NCBI RefSeq assembly: GCF_011516935.1
Contig: NZ_WOTF01000010.1
Location: forward strand, 1 to 61,750
DNA: 61,750 bases
Source: Acetobacter farinalis
GTDB taxonomy: Bacteria; Pseudomonadota; Alphaproteobacteria; Acetobacterales; Acetobacteraceae
Direction of reading: 5' to 3'
Below the pieces are notes generated by a model that was given only the letters and a program-made list of their open reading frames with translations, had not been told where the DNA came from and did not search any database. The stretch's first letter is position 1, and each line of letters starts with the position of its first letter. Below, in pieces: positions 44,519-53,625 of the stretch. Position numbers and translations under genes: made by a program.

Positions 44519-46990
44519 GTGCATCGTCTTTCAGCAAATTCCGTAAGTTTTTTGTGTGCTATGGTTCTGGCGGCTGGTAATACAGCAGCACGGGCAGAAA
44601 CCAGCAAAGATACGGGGCGCAAACGCGCGCCGATCCGGGTTGCCCCGCACCATGCGGCCAGTTCTGGTTCCGGGGTTAGTTCTGCGACTTCCCATTCTGC
44701 GGTACCCCGCCCTGCCGCCTTCCGGGCACCCCGCAAAGCCGGTCCGTTGATGGCGGGAAAGGCGGAGGAAATAACCGTCAGTTCAGGGGTGACCCCGAAC
44801 GGGGTTTCTGGTCACTCCGCCGGGGGCGGCATGATGCCCAGACAGACAGAGCCGTTTGCAAAAAGTGGCGTCACGCGTGACTATATTGCCGCGCAGGCTC
44901 CAGCCACAAATGCGCTGACACTGGTGCGGAATGTGCCGGGTGTGGTTGTGGCTTCAGCCGACCCCGCAGGGGCCACGGACCGCATGAGTGTGTCTATTCG
45001 CGGAATGAACCAGAACGAGTTGGGGTATGAGTTGGAAGGGATGAATCCTTCTGATGTCCTGTATTATTCTCCTACCTCGTCCGGTTGGGCGGATACGGAA
45101 AATATCGGCTCCGTGATGGTCACGCCCGGTGCGCCGGATCTGATGGCCCCGACATTCAGCGCCGTGGGTGGGTTGGTCAGTGAAACATTGCGGGATCCAT
45201 CACATAAGTTTGGCGGGCTGTTGGATCTGACGTATGGCGGAAACAACATGCGACGGGAGTTTATCCGGCTGGAGAGTGGTGAACTGGGGCATAGCGGAAT
45301 TCGCAGCTTTGCCTCATTTTCAGATACTCAGGCCTCCAACTGGCGTGGACCGGGTGATCTGCACCGGTGGCATGTGGATTTCAAGGCGGCCAAGAAATGG
45401 GGCGATGGAAACAGTATTTCCGCCTTTATGTCCTATAATGACGTGCGGGAAAGCCTGTATACCTATCCTACAATGGCGCAATGGAACGCTTATGGGATAG
45501 ATTATAATTACAGAAAGGATTTTACTGGAAACAACACGAATTATTATAAATTCCATCAGTATGAGTGGAAGCATGCTCGTGCCAGTGTGCAGATGAAGTT
45601 CAAGTTGGCTGACGGGCTGAACCTGTCTGTCACACCGTATATTTTCGATGTGGATGGTACAGTGCAGGGTGGCAGCACCCTGAACCGGAACAAGGCGTTT
45701 CTGGGGAGTGAGTCTGCCAGTCCGCTGCAGTTTCCCGAAGGCTCACCAAGCGTGCAGGTTGCGCAATCCAACGATACGTTCAGGGAATCCACATTCGGGA
45801 TCAACAGTGTTCTTGACTGGAAAAAAGGCCATAATGACCTTCAGTTCGGATACTGGTATTCCTACATCAATTATGCGGAAGATCCAACCTATTCTCTGCC
45901 TGACGCATCGGGAGATGCCAGCCGGTGGGGGCAGCATCCCGTTCTGACAGCCTCCGGAGCGCCTCTCAAACAATGGGATGCACATGTTATTCAGCAGACC
46001 AACACGCTGAGCCTGATGGATACATATTCCCTGTTGCATGAAAGACTGAAAATTTCGGCAGGTTTCAAGGAAGCGATGATCACCCGTACCGCTACCAATC
46101 TGATGCCCGGTGCAACGTATGCAACCGGCTTCAGTGATGCGCAGCCCCTGCCTCGGGTGGCTATCAGCTATCAGGTAACCCCGCGGGACCAGATTTATCT
46201 CAACGGAACCACGGCCTTCCGTGAGGCCGCAGCGATTACACCGTCTGTTGACATGTTCAGTGCGGCTACCGGGCAGATGACATCCCGCCATGTCAGCGGT
46301 GGGATCAAACCGGAATACTCCATTGCGGAAGAACTGGGCTACCGCCATTACGGCCGGTATTTTAACATCTCTCTGTCTCTCTTTAACTACAACTTCACCA
46401 ACAGGCAGATTACCAGCAGTTCTCTGGTGGAAGGCACAACCATCACGACGTCACTCAACGGAGGTGGTCAGACTACACGCGGGATCAGTGGGGAAATCAG
46501 CCTGCCGCGCTGGCATCACTTCACGCCGTATTTTTCCGGGCAGTATCTGCATGCCACAACGGATAACAATCTGGCATCTGGCAGTACCTTTTTGCCCACA
46601 GCAGGGAAAGTGGCCGTGCTGAGCCCGAAATTCAGCGGTTCCATTGGCTTGTCCTATGATGATGGGCATGTGTTCGGGAATTTTGCGTTCAATTATGTCG
46701 GCTCTGAATATTCAACCTTCATGAATGATGAAAAAATTCCATCCTATGAAACAGCTAATCTGGGGATCGGCTATCGGTTTAATGATGTGTTCTTCCTCAA
46801 GCGGCCGCAGATACAGTTGAACATGACCAATCTGGGTAACAGCCATTATCTGTCCGGTGCATGGGGCCTGACCACAAACGCCCGGAATACACTGGGTACG
46901 GATGGGCATACCGTGATCAAGGGTAGTGCGCCAACATATATCACGGGCGGGAATTTTACCGGTCTTGTCAGCTTCACTACGGGGTTCTGA
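44519..46990 (+). CDS. TonB-dependent receptor of the GntR-linked operon
   Basis: About 823 residues from a GTG at 44519 with AGGAG seven bases upstream. This start gives a clean signal peptide (MHRLSANSVSFLCAMVLAAG, then NTAARA), whereas the upstream ATG does not. A long Ser/Pro/Ala-rich stretch precedes the plug (RNVPGVVVASADPAGATDRM, then SVSIRG) and a 22-strand-type barrel ending in FTTGF. It is paralogous to the broken receptor at 113-2179. Ten bases separate it from the MFS gene. The ligand should be the substrate of this regulon. Confidence 0.9.
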   Translation: MHRLSANSVSFLCAMVLAAGNTAARAETSKDTGRKRAPIRVAPHHAASSGSGVSSATSHSAVPRPAAFRAPRKAGPLMAGKAEEITVSSGVTPNGVSGHSAGGGMMPRQTEPFAKSGVTRDYIAAQAPATNALTLVRNVPGVVVASADPAGATDRMSVSIRGMNQNELGYELEGMNPSDVLYYSPTSSGWADTENIGSVMVTPGAPDLMAPTFSAVGGLVSETLRDPSHKFGGLLDLTYGGNNMRREFIRLESGELGHSGIRSFASFSDTQASNWRGPGDLHRWHVDFKAAKKWGDGNSISAFMSYNDVRESLYTYPTMAQWNAYGIDYNYRKDFTGNNTNYYKFHQYEWKHARASVQMKFKLADGLNLSVTPYIFDVDGTVQGGSTLNRNKAFLGSESASPLQFPEGSPSVQVAQSNDTFRESTFGINSVLDWKKGHNDLQFGYWYSYINYAEDPTYSLPDASGDASRWGQHPVLTASGAPLKQWDAHVIQQTNTLSLMDTYSLLHERLKISAGFKEAMITRTATNLMPGATYATGFSDAQPLPRVAISYQVTPRDQIYLNGTTAFREAAAITPSVDMFSAATGQMTSRHVSGGIKPEYSIAEELGYRHYGRYFNISLSLFNYNFTNRQITSSSLVEGTTITTSLNGGGQTTRGISGEISLPRWHHFTPYFSGQYLHATTDNNLASGSTFLPTAGKVAVLSPKFSGSIGLSYDDGHVFGNFAFNYVGSEYSTFMNDEKIPSYETANLGIGYRFNDVFFLKRPQIQLNMTNLGNSHYLSGAWGLTTNARNTLGTDGHTVIKGSAPTYITGGNFTGLVSFTTGF

Positions 46991-46999
46991 AAAACGCAG

Positions 47000-48289
47000 A
47001 TGGCTCACGCTCCGCCCACCACCGCACGCCTCTGGCTTTCTGTTTTGGCAACAACGCTGGGTGGTGTGCTGGAGTGGTATGACCTTATTCTTTACGGACT
47101 TTTTGCCGTAACGCTGTCTCACCTGTTTTTTCCTGCGGCAACAGCCGGGTTTTCTCTCCTGCTGAGCCTTGGCAGTTTTGGGGTGGCGTTTGTTGCGCGT
47201 CCCGTCGGGGCGGCGTGGCTGGGGTCTTATGCGGACCGCAAGGGGCGGAGGCAGGGGCTGGTTCTGTCTTCTTTGCTGATGACAGTGGGCACCGGCCTTC
47301 TGGCAATTGTGCCGTCTTATGCGTCCATCGGGCTTGCCGCGCCTCTTGTTGTGGTGTGTTCCCGCCTGCTGCAGGGCTTTGCTGCGGGCGGAGAGTTTGG
47401 CGGGGCGGCAACCATGCTGGCGGAGCGCAGCCCGAAATACCGGGGCGTTTATTCAAGCCTGCAGTGGTCGGCTGGAGGGGTGGCGGTCACGCTGGCATCG
47501 GCTGTGGCATGGGGTGTGCATCAGGCCTTTACCGAGGCCCAGATTTTGGCGTGGGCGTGGCGCCTTCCTTTTGCACTCGGCATGGTGCTGGGGCCGCTCA
47601 CGGCGTGGTTGAGGCTGATTAGTGATGAATCTCCCGAATTCAGGCGGCAGGAAAATCACAGACCTCTGCAGGAAGTTATCCGGCATGAACCCTTGCGGCT
47701 GTTGTTGGGTATGGGGTTGGTAAGTGCCGGAGCAACCGGGAGCTATCTGAACATCTACATGCCAACACTGGCAAAAACGCAGTTGCATCTGGGAGATGCC
47801 GTTTCTTTCATGGGAACGATGGTTTCAGGGGTTCTGACCATTTTTCTGCCGCCACTGTTTGCCCTGCTGGGGGATAAAGTCGGGAGACGGGGCATGATGG
47901 CTGTGATGGCTGCGGCTGGTGGCCTCATGGCGTGGCCTCTGTTCCATTTTCTGGTGGCATGTCCTTCTGGCATGCATCTGGTTCTGGTGCAGGCTTTTCT
48001 GGTGACCACTGTGTATTGCGGCTATTATGCCTCCGTTCCGGCGCTTTTTGCTGAAATTTTCCTGCCGCGTAACAGGACAACGGCCATTGCACTGAGTTAT
48101 GCATTGGGGCAACTGATTTTTGGTGGCTTTACACCTATGATTCTTTCTTTTCTTGTAACATATTTTCAGGATAAGGCTGTTCCGGGATTTTATCTGCTTG
48201 GGACAGTGGCGTTAAGTCTGCTCTGCCTTGTCTGTTCGCGGCGTTATGCTGGAGTTGAGCGCGGGCAGTCTTTGGGGCACGGGCCGTGA
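47000..48289 (+). CDS. MFS transporter, metabolite:proton symporter type
   Basis: A 429-residue protein with twelve transmembrane helices. ATTLGGVLEWYDLILYGLFA at the start and SYADRKGRRQGLV between helices 2 and 3 are typical of the MHS (ProP/ShiA/citrate) group. RLLQGFAAGGEFGGAATML is the conserved helix-5 motif. It probably imports the ligand passed by the upstream receptor. Its TGA lies 23 bases ahead of the next start. Confidence 0.88.
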   Translation: MAHAPPTTARLWLSVLATTLGGVLEWYDLILYGLFAVTLSHLFFPAATAGFSLLLSLGSFGVAFVARPVGAAWLGSYADRKGRRQGLVLSSLLMTVGTGLLAIVPSYASIGLAAPLVVVCSRLLQGFAAGGEFGGAATMLAERSPKYRGVYSSLQWSAGGVAVTLASAVAWGVHQAFTEAQILAWAWRLPFALGMVLGPLTAWLRLISDESPEFRRQENHRPLQEVIRHEPLRLLLGMGLVSAGATGSYLNIYMPTLAKTQLHLGDAVSFMGTMVSGVLTIFLPPLFALLGDKVGRRGMMAVMAAAGGLMAWPLFHFLVACPSGMHLVLVQAFLVTTVYCGYYASVPALFAEIFLPRNRTTAIALSYALGQLIFGGFTPMILSFLVTYFQDKAVPGFYLLGTVALSLLCLVCSRRYAGVERGQSLGHGP

Positions 48290-48312
48290 GGCAGAATGGG
48301 GGAGCATGTGGC

Positions 48313-49257
48313 ATGGGGTGTCTGGTCATCAAAAATGGAGGGGCTGCGGCCCTGCCGGAATGGAAGGCTCTGTTTGCCAGACTGATGCCGGGGCTCGAGG
48401 TGCGTGAGTGGAATGATCCGGCGCTGGACCCGGCTCAGGTGACGTATGCGCTGGTCTGGAAGCCTGACCCGGGGCGGTTGGCAAAAATGGTAAATTTGAA
48501 AGCCATTTTGAGTGCCGCCGTGGGGGTGGACCATATCACCAGTGATCCGGACTGGCCGAAGCATGTGCCCCTTATCCGCATGGGGGGTGAGGAGCCTGCT
48601 CTCCAGATGGCGGATTATGTTCTCTGGGCGGTGCTGTCCATTTTGCGCGATGCCGCCACCTGGCGTGTGGGGCAGCAGGACAAGGTCTGGACCCGGCAGG
48701 CTGGCCCTGCGCGGATGTCTTCAGAGATGCATGTCGGGGTGATGGGGCTGGGCAGTCTGGGTGGCCCGGTGGCAACCCGGCTGGTGCAGGCGGGCTTTCG
48801 CGTGTCTGGCTGGGCGCGTCATGCAAAAACGCTGGAGGGTGTGACCTGTTACACGGGCACCGAGGGGTTGAACGATTTTTTGCAGGCGTGTGACACATTG
48901 GTGTGCCTGCTGCCGGAAACGCCAGAGACCATCGGGATGGTGACATATGAGAAGCTGGCGAGGCTGCGCAGGCCTGCCGGACTGATCAACGTTGCGCGTG
49001 GTGCGCTGGTGGTGGAGGCGGACTTGCAGCGTGCATTGGATGATGGCACGCTGCACATGGCGGTGCTTGATGTATTTGATGCTGAACCGCTGCCCGCTGC
49101 GTCGCCCCTCTGGGCGCATCCGCGTGTGCTGATCACGCCGCATGCTGCAGCAGAGTCCTCGCGCCCGGCGCGGGCTGAGTATGTGGCTTCCGTTATTCAG
49201 GCGCTGGAGCAGGGGCGCGATGTGCCTCTGCGTTATGATCCGGTAAAAGGGTATTAA
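48313..49257 (+). CDS. D-2-hydroxyacid dehydrogenase, GhrA-like
   Basis: About 314 residues from ATG 48313 (GGAG eight bases upstream). The NAD(P)-binding VGVMGLGSLGGPVATRL and the catalytic triad are visible: Arg in LINVARGALV, Glu in DVFDAEPLP and His in LITPHAAAES. Relatives reduce glyoxylate, hydroxypyruvate or other 2-oxo acids. In this operon it may reduce the oxo acid made by the DadA-like enzyme, or act in the other direction. Confidence 0.87.
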   Translation: MGCLVIKNGGAAALPEWKALFARLMPGLEVREWNDPALDPAQVTYALVWKPDPGRLAKMVNLKAILSAAVGVDHITSDPDWPKHVPLIRMGGEEPALQMADYVLWAVLSILRDAATWRVGQQDKVWTRQAGPARMSSEMHVGVMGLGSLGGPVATRLVQAGFRVSGWARHAKTLEGVTCYTGTEGLNDFLQACDTLVCLLPETPETIGMVTYEKLARLRRPAGLINVARGALVVEADLQRALDDGTLHMAVLDVFDAEPLPAASPLWAHPRVLITPHAAAESSRPARAEYVASVIQALEQGRDVPLRYDPVKGY

Positions 49258-49465
49258 AAGCGTGTTAACCGGGGGCAGGATAGAGCAGAATTTTTATGCC
49301 TGAAGGGCATTCCGTGCTTGCAAGAGGGTAGGGGCAGCCGCCATAGGAAGGCAGTTTCCGGGCAGCCGGGACGCGGTGCCCGAAAGCAAGAAGTGAAGGA
49401 GTGTTCTGATTTTCTACCTTGGCCAAAATGGCGTTTCCCGACGTAAGGCAGGAAACGCCAGACAG
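49258..49465 (+). promoter_or_regulatory. Structured leader with ribosome-site hairpin before a TonB receptor
   Basis: A perfect ten-base inverted repeat, TGGCGTTTCC (49429-49438) and GGAAACGCCA (49451-49460), ends five bases before the ATG at 49466. The likely ribosome site AGGCAGGA (49446-49453) lies in its loop and right arm and would be hidden. Upstream, GGGCA and TGCCC (49353-49381 region) form another hairpin, enclosed by CTTGC...GCAAG. No known riboswitch consensus was recognised. Confidence 0.5.
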
Positions 49466-51940
49466 ATGAGCAGATTTGGCACGGCGCTGACCCTGATGGG
49501 AATGATGCCTGTCTGGTGTGCGGCGACGCAGGCTGAGGGTGTTAGCGCATCGGCCAACGGTCGCCCGGGTGTGGGGGGCATACACACGGCGGCTGTGGTG
49601 GCCTTGGCAGCATCGGGCCAGGGAGAAAATCAGAGAGCAGCGTCTTCTTCCACCGCACCGAAGGCTTCTGCGCCTTCAGGTGCCGTACGTTCGGGGGTGG
49701 CGCGCTCTCGGGGCGGGATGCAGGTGGGTGTTGCGAGGCATCGGGCAGGGCTTGTCCGGCCTTCCGGCAGGGTAAAACCCGGCGCGGTGCCGGCGCGGCA
49801 GGTCACGGCTGTGGATGTCAGCGCGCATCGGCATGATTTTGCGTATCAGGAAGCCCAGCATATCCCCGATGCCACCACACGCATCACGGCGGAGCGGCTG
49901 GCCGAGCGGGGCGTGGTGACACTGCGGGGGCTGGAACGAGTGGCCCCGAACCTGACGATCCAGAGCATCAACGGCACGGCATCCACCAATTTCTATCTGC
50001 GCGGGGTGGGGTTCAATGACTTCACGCAGAACAACATGCCCCCGGTTCTGACGTATGTGGATGATGTAGCCTTCCCATATTCCTCCATGACCAGCGGCAT
50101 GATGTTTGACCTTGCCGGAGCCAGTGTCACCCCCGGCCCGGTGGGTACGGAGCACGGCCAGTCCGACACGGGTGGGGAAGTGCGCCTGCGCACGAATGAC
50201 CCCACCAACACATGGCATTTCGGGGCGACGCAGGATATTGCCTCCTACGCCCGCAGCCGCAGCGAAGCCTATGTGTCCGGCCCACTGGCGCGCGGGCTGA
50301 GCTTCCGTCTGGCCGGGCAGACGCAGCACGGTGGCGGCTGGCAGACCAACCCCCTGAACGGGGACCATCTGGGCGATGCGGACCTCTGGGCCCTGCGCGG
50401 CAAACTGCGCTGGAAGCCTGATGCGCACACAACCATTCTGCTCTCCGGCCATGTCACGCAGGATAACAGTGAGGTTGTTACGGCTGTGCCCGTCAGCCGG
50501 TTGATCGGCACGCAGCCTCTGCCGAGTTTTTCCTCATGGCAGCAGGCGGAATGGTCCTCCCGCCCGCAGTTCGCGCATCTTGTGGGCCGCAAGGCTGGCC
50601 TCAAACCGAGCGAACACAACCAGTTCTGGGGAGCGGACCTGCATATCGACCATGATTTCGGGCCGCTGAGCCTTACGGCCATCAGCGCATTCGAAACAGA
50701 GCGGCAGGGCGAATATACGGATCAGGACGGCACGGCACTCTCTCAGGCGGATACATACCGCACGATTGACGCCAATACGTTTACGCAGGAACTGCGGCTG
50801 CATTCCTCCAACACGCAGGACAGGCTGCAATGGGTGGTGGGCGCGCATTACCAGCGTACCCGCATGGATCAGCGGTTTTTTTTTGACTATACGGATTACC
50901 GGCCCGCGCGCGGCTATATGATGGCGACCACCTTTGGTCTCAATCAGCAAAGTCTTTCGGAATTCGGGCATCTGAGCTATCGGCTGCCGCATGGCGTGAT
51001 GGTGTGGGGCGGCCTTCTGCATGAGCGGGATGAACGGTCCATCACGGGCCTGAAATCTCAGATTTTTGGTGGTGCTACCACGAATTTTCATGGTGAGAGC
51101 ACGACTGCGGACCAGTTTGCCGGGCAACTGGGGGTTTCGTGGCAGATGCTGCCGCACGCGCTGGTCTATTATAAAATGAGCAAGGGCTTCAAACCCGGGG
51201 GCTTTACCGCCAACAATACCCAGATTCAGGCGCAGCTTGATCCGTTTAAACCGGAAACCGTGCTGACCTATGAAGCAGGTTTCAAGTCTGACCCCATTCC
51301 GGACAGGCTGCGCATCAATGGAGCTGCATTTTACAACGATTTTCATAATCAGCAGATTCTGGGCACAGTGCTGATCCCCGATTACGGCCCTTTGAGCGAA
51401 ATTACCAATGCGCCAAAATCCGAAAGCTGGGGGTTTGAGGGCACGGTTGAGGCACATCCCTTCAGCCATCTGCACCTGACACAGAATTTTGGTTGGCAGC
51501 GCGGCAATTTTCAGGATTTTCCTACCGTCAATCGCGCCAAGACAAACGCCTATTATGCGCATCACGGGGTGTGGAAAGCCATTAACGACAATTTTGCCGG
51601 AGTGGATAACGGTCAGCCCAAGTTGACGCTGAATGGTTCGGCGGAGTGGCGGCAGCCGCTGGCGCGGGCCTATACGCTGGAACTGGGGCCGGACTGGCAG
51701 TACCGGGGCAGTCAGGCCATCACCCCGGGCGGCACGGGCTTTTACCGCCTGCCACCGTATTTCCTGCTCGGGGCGCATGTATCCCTGCGTTCGGCTTCCG
51801 GCCGGTGGGAGGCAACGGTGTATGCCCGTAATATCCTGAACCGCCGCTTTGCGGAAAGTGGCGGGCAGGCCACCACCACGTATTTCTATATTCCGGGGGA
51901 ACCGCGCTTTATTGGCGGGCGGGTATCCTACACCTATTGA
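49466..51940 (+). CDS. TonB-dependent receptor, siderophore/FecA-like
   Basis: An 824-residue outer-membrane receptor. The N-terminal signal (TALTLMGMMPVWCAATQAEG) is followed by about 90 residues rich in Ala, Ser, Arg and Gly with no fold recognised. The plug contains LRGLERVAPNLTIQ, FYLRGVGFNDF and TYVDDVAF. The barrel has the common YKMSKGFKPGGFTANN and ends in GRVSYTY. This pattern is common to receptors annotated for iron complexes or other carriers. It is not closely related to the two paralogues elsewhere in the window. Confidence 0.88.
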   Translation: MSRFGTALTLMGMMPVWCAATQAEGVSASANGRPGVGGIHTAAVVALAASGQGENQRAASSSTAPKASAPSGAVRSGVARSRGGMQVGVARHRAGLVRPSGRVKPGAVPARQVTAVDVSAHRHDFAYQEAQHIPDATTRITAERLAERGVVTLRGLERVAPNLTIQSINGTASTNFYLRGVGFNDFTQNNMPPVLTYVDDVAFPYSSMTSGMMFDLAGASVTPGPVGTEHGQSDTGGEVRLRTNDPTNTWHFGATQDIASYARSRSEAYVSGPLARGLSFRLAGQTQHGGGWQTNPLNGDHLGDADLWALRGKLRWKPDAHTTILLSGHVTQDNSEVVTAVPVSRLIGTQPLPSFSSWQQAEWSSRPQFAHLVGRKAGLKPSEHNQFWGADLHIDHDFGPLSLTAISAFETERQGEYTDQDGTALSQADTYRTIDANTFTQELRLHSSNTQDRLQWVVGAHYQRTRMDQRFFFDYTDYRPARGYMMATTFGLNQQSLSEFGHLSYRLPHGVMVWGGLLHERDERSITGLKSQIFGGATTNFHGESTTADQFAGQLGVSWQMLPHALVYYKMSKGFKPGGFTANNTQIQAQLDPFKPETVLTYEAGFKSDPIPDRLRINGAAFYNDFHNQQILGTVLIPDYGPLSEITNAPKSESWGFEGTVEAHPFSHLHLTQNFGWQRGNFQDFPTVNRAKTNAYYAHHGVWKAINDNFAGVDNGQPKLTLNGSAEWRQPLARAYTLELGPDWQYRGSQAITPGGTGFYRLPPYFLLGAHVSLRSASGRWEATVYARNILNRRFAESGGQATTTYFYIPGEPRFIGGRVSYTY

Positions 51941-52063
51941 GGCGCTTCGTGTGAGGTGAAGGCAGGCGAAAACGCCGTCAGAACGGCCTGTCCGGGCTGC
52001 CTGCGGGGCGGCTGTACATGTCTTTTTCGACATATGCGGCAGTATTGTGTATTAATCAGAGGT

Positions 52064-53602
52064 ATGACTTACAGTGAAGATGACATACCCGCCGCCGATA
52101 TTCTGAAAACAGAGACCCGGAAAGTTCCCCCAGAGAAGGGATTTCCCACGACAGGCCATGATGCAGCACGCGCGCATTTCGGCTGGTTCAAACGCCGCAA
52201 GCACCTCACATCGGACGATATCACGGTTGTTGATGCCGATATGCTCAAGCGGGCCGTGGGCGCTGCGGCGCTGGGCAACGCCATGGAGTGGTTCGATTTC
52301 GGGGTGTATGGGTATATTGCCGTCACGCTGGGGAAGGTCTTTTTCCCCGCGTCAGACCCGACACTCCAGCTCATAGCCACTTTTGCCACCTTTACCGTGG
52401 CCTTTCTGGTCCGCCCGGTGGGTGGAGCTGTTTTCGGCCCGCTGGGGGACCGTTACGGGCGGCAGAAGCTGCTGGCCGTTACCATGATCATGATGGCGCT
52501 GGGCACATTCTGCATCGGGCTTATTCCTTCCTATGGCCGGATTGGCCTCTGGGCCCCGGTGCTGCTGCTTGTGGCCCGGCTTGTGCAGGGCTTTTCCACC
52601 GGCGGGGAGTATGGCGGAGCCGCCACCTTCATTGCGGAATATTCCACGGACCGGAACCGGGGGCTGATGGGAAGCTGGCTCGAATTCGGAACACTGGGCG
52701 GCTATGTGGCCGGGGCCGGGGTGGTGACGGCACTTCAGTTTTTTCTGAATGAGAGCGCGATGCTGTCCTGGGGCTGGCGCATTCCTTTTCTGGTAGCGGG
52801 TCCGCTGGGGCTGATGGGCCTTTATATGCGGACCAGACTGGAGGAAACCCCCGCTTTTCAGGCTTATGCGGCGGAGGCGGAGCGGCGTGAGCATGAAAAA
52901 CCCGGCTGGCGGCACCTGTTTGCGGTGCATTGGCGGCAGTTGCTGAAATGTGTCGGGCTGGTGCTGGTTTTTAACGTAACGGACTATATGCTGCTGACCT
53001 ATATCCCCAGCTACATGACCGTCACGCTGAACTACCCCGAAAGCAAGGGGCTGCTGCTGATCATTCTTGTGATGGTGCTGATGATGCCGCTGAACGTTCT
53101 GGGCGGATATTTCAGTGACAGGCTGGGCCGCCGGCCCATGGTGATCAGCGCCTGTCTGGCTCTGCTGGTGCTGGCCATTCCCAGCCTGCACCTGATCCGC
53201 AGTGGCAATGATCTCGAGATTTTTGCGGGCCTGATGCTGCTGGGGCTGGCGTTGGTCTGCTTTACCAGTTCCATGCCTTCCACTCTGCCCGCCCTGTTTT
53301 ACACACCGGTGCGCTACACGGCTCTTTCCGTGGCGTTTAATGTCTCCGTTTCCCTGTTCGGGGGCACCACACCGCTGGTGACGGCGTGGCTGGTGAAAAA
53401 AACCGGTATGCTGGATATGCCCGCATGGTATCTGATGGGGGCCGCCGTGATCGGGGTGGTCACGATGCTGACCGTGCGGGAAACGGCACGGCTGCCCTTG
53501 CGTGGCTCCCCGCCCGCAGTGGCCAGTGATGATGAGGCCGAGCGGCTGATGAACAGCAAGCAACCGCTGACCGTTGATCACGCGCCTCCACCTGTTGCCT
53601 GA
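52064..53602 (+). CDS. ProP-like MFS metabolite/osmolyte:proton symporter
   Basis: About 512 residues from ATG 52064. A hydrophilic N-terminus of about 65 residues precedes twelve helices. ALGNAMEWFDFGVYGYIA, PLGDRYGRQK, LVQGFSTGGEYGGAATFIAE and LEETPAF are very close to ProP/ShiA-type carriers. Proline, betaine, shikimate and 2-oxoglutarate are transported by relatives. It lies 123 bases behind the receptor and 23 bases ahead of sdaA, so import of an amino acid is plausible. Confidence 0.88.
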   Translation: MTYSEDDIPAADILKTETRKVPPEKGFPTTGHDAARAHFGWFKRRKHLTSDDITVVDADMLKRAVGAAALGNAMEWFDFGVYGYIAVTLGKVFFPASDPTLQLIATFATFTVAFLVRPVGGAVFGPLGDRYGRQKLLAVTMIMMALGTFCIGLIPSYGRIGLWAPVLLLVARLVQGFSTGGEYGGAATFIAEYSTDRNRGLMGSWLEFGTLGGYVAGAGVVTALQFFLNESAMLSWGWRIPFLVAGPLGLMGLYMRTRLEETPAFQAYAAEAERREHEKPGWRHLFAVHWRQLLKCVGLVLVFNVTDYMLLTYIPSYMTVTLNYPESKGLLLIILVMVLMMPLNVLGGYFSDRLGRRPMVISACLALLVLAIPSLHLIRSGNDLEIFAGLMLLGLALVCFTSSMPSTLPALFYTPVRYTALSVAFNVSVSLFGGTTPLVTAWLVKKTGMLDMPAWYLMGAAVIGVVTMLTVRETARLPLRGSPPAVASDDEAERLMNSKQPLTVDHAPPPVA

Positions 53603-53625
53603 AGCCGCCCTGAAAGGGACTGGGT

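Noticed and set aside
50534..52033. A 499-codon frame opposite the third TonB receptor
   Set aside because: It overlaps receptor-coding DNA in antisense, has a basic and repetitive composition and no recognisable domain.
52352..53581. A 409-codon frame opposite the ProP-like gene
   Set aside because: It is a Gln/His-rich shadow typical of antisense to membrane-protein genes.
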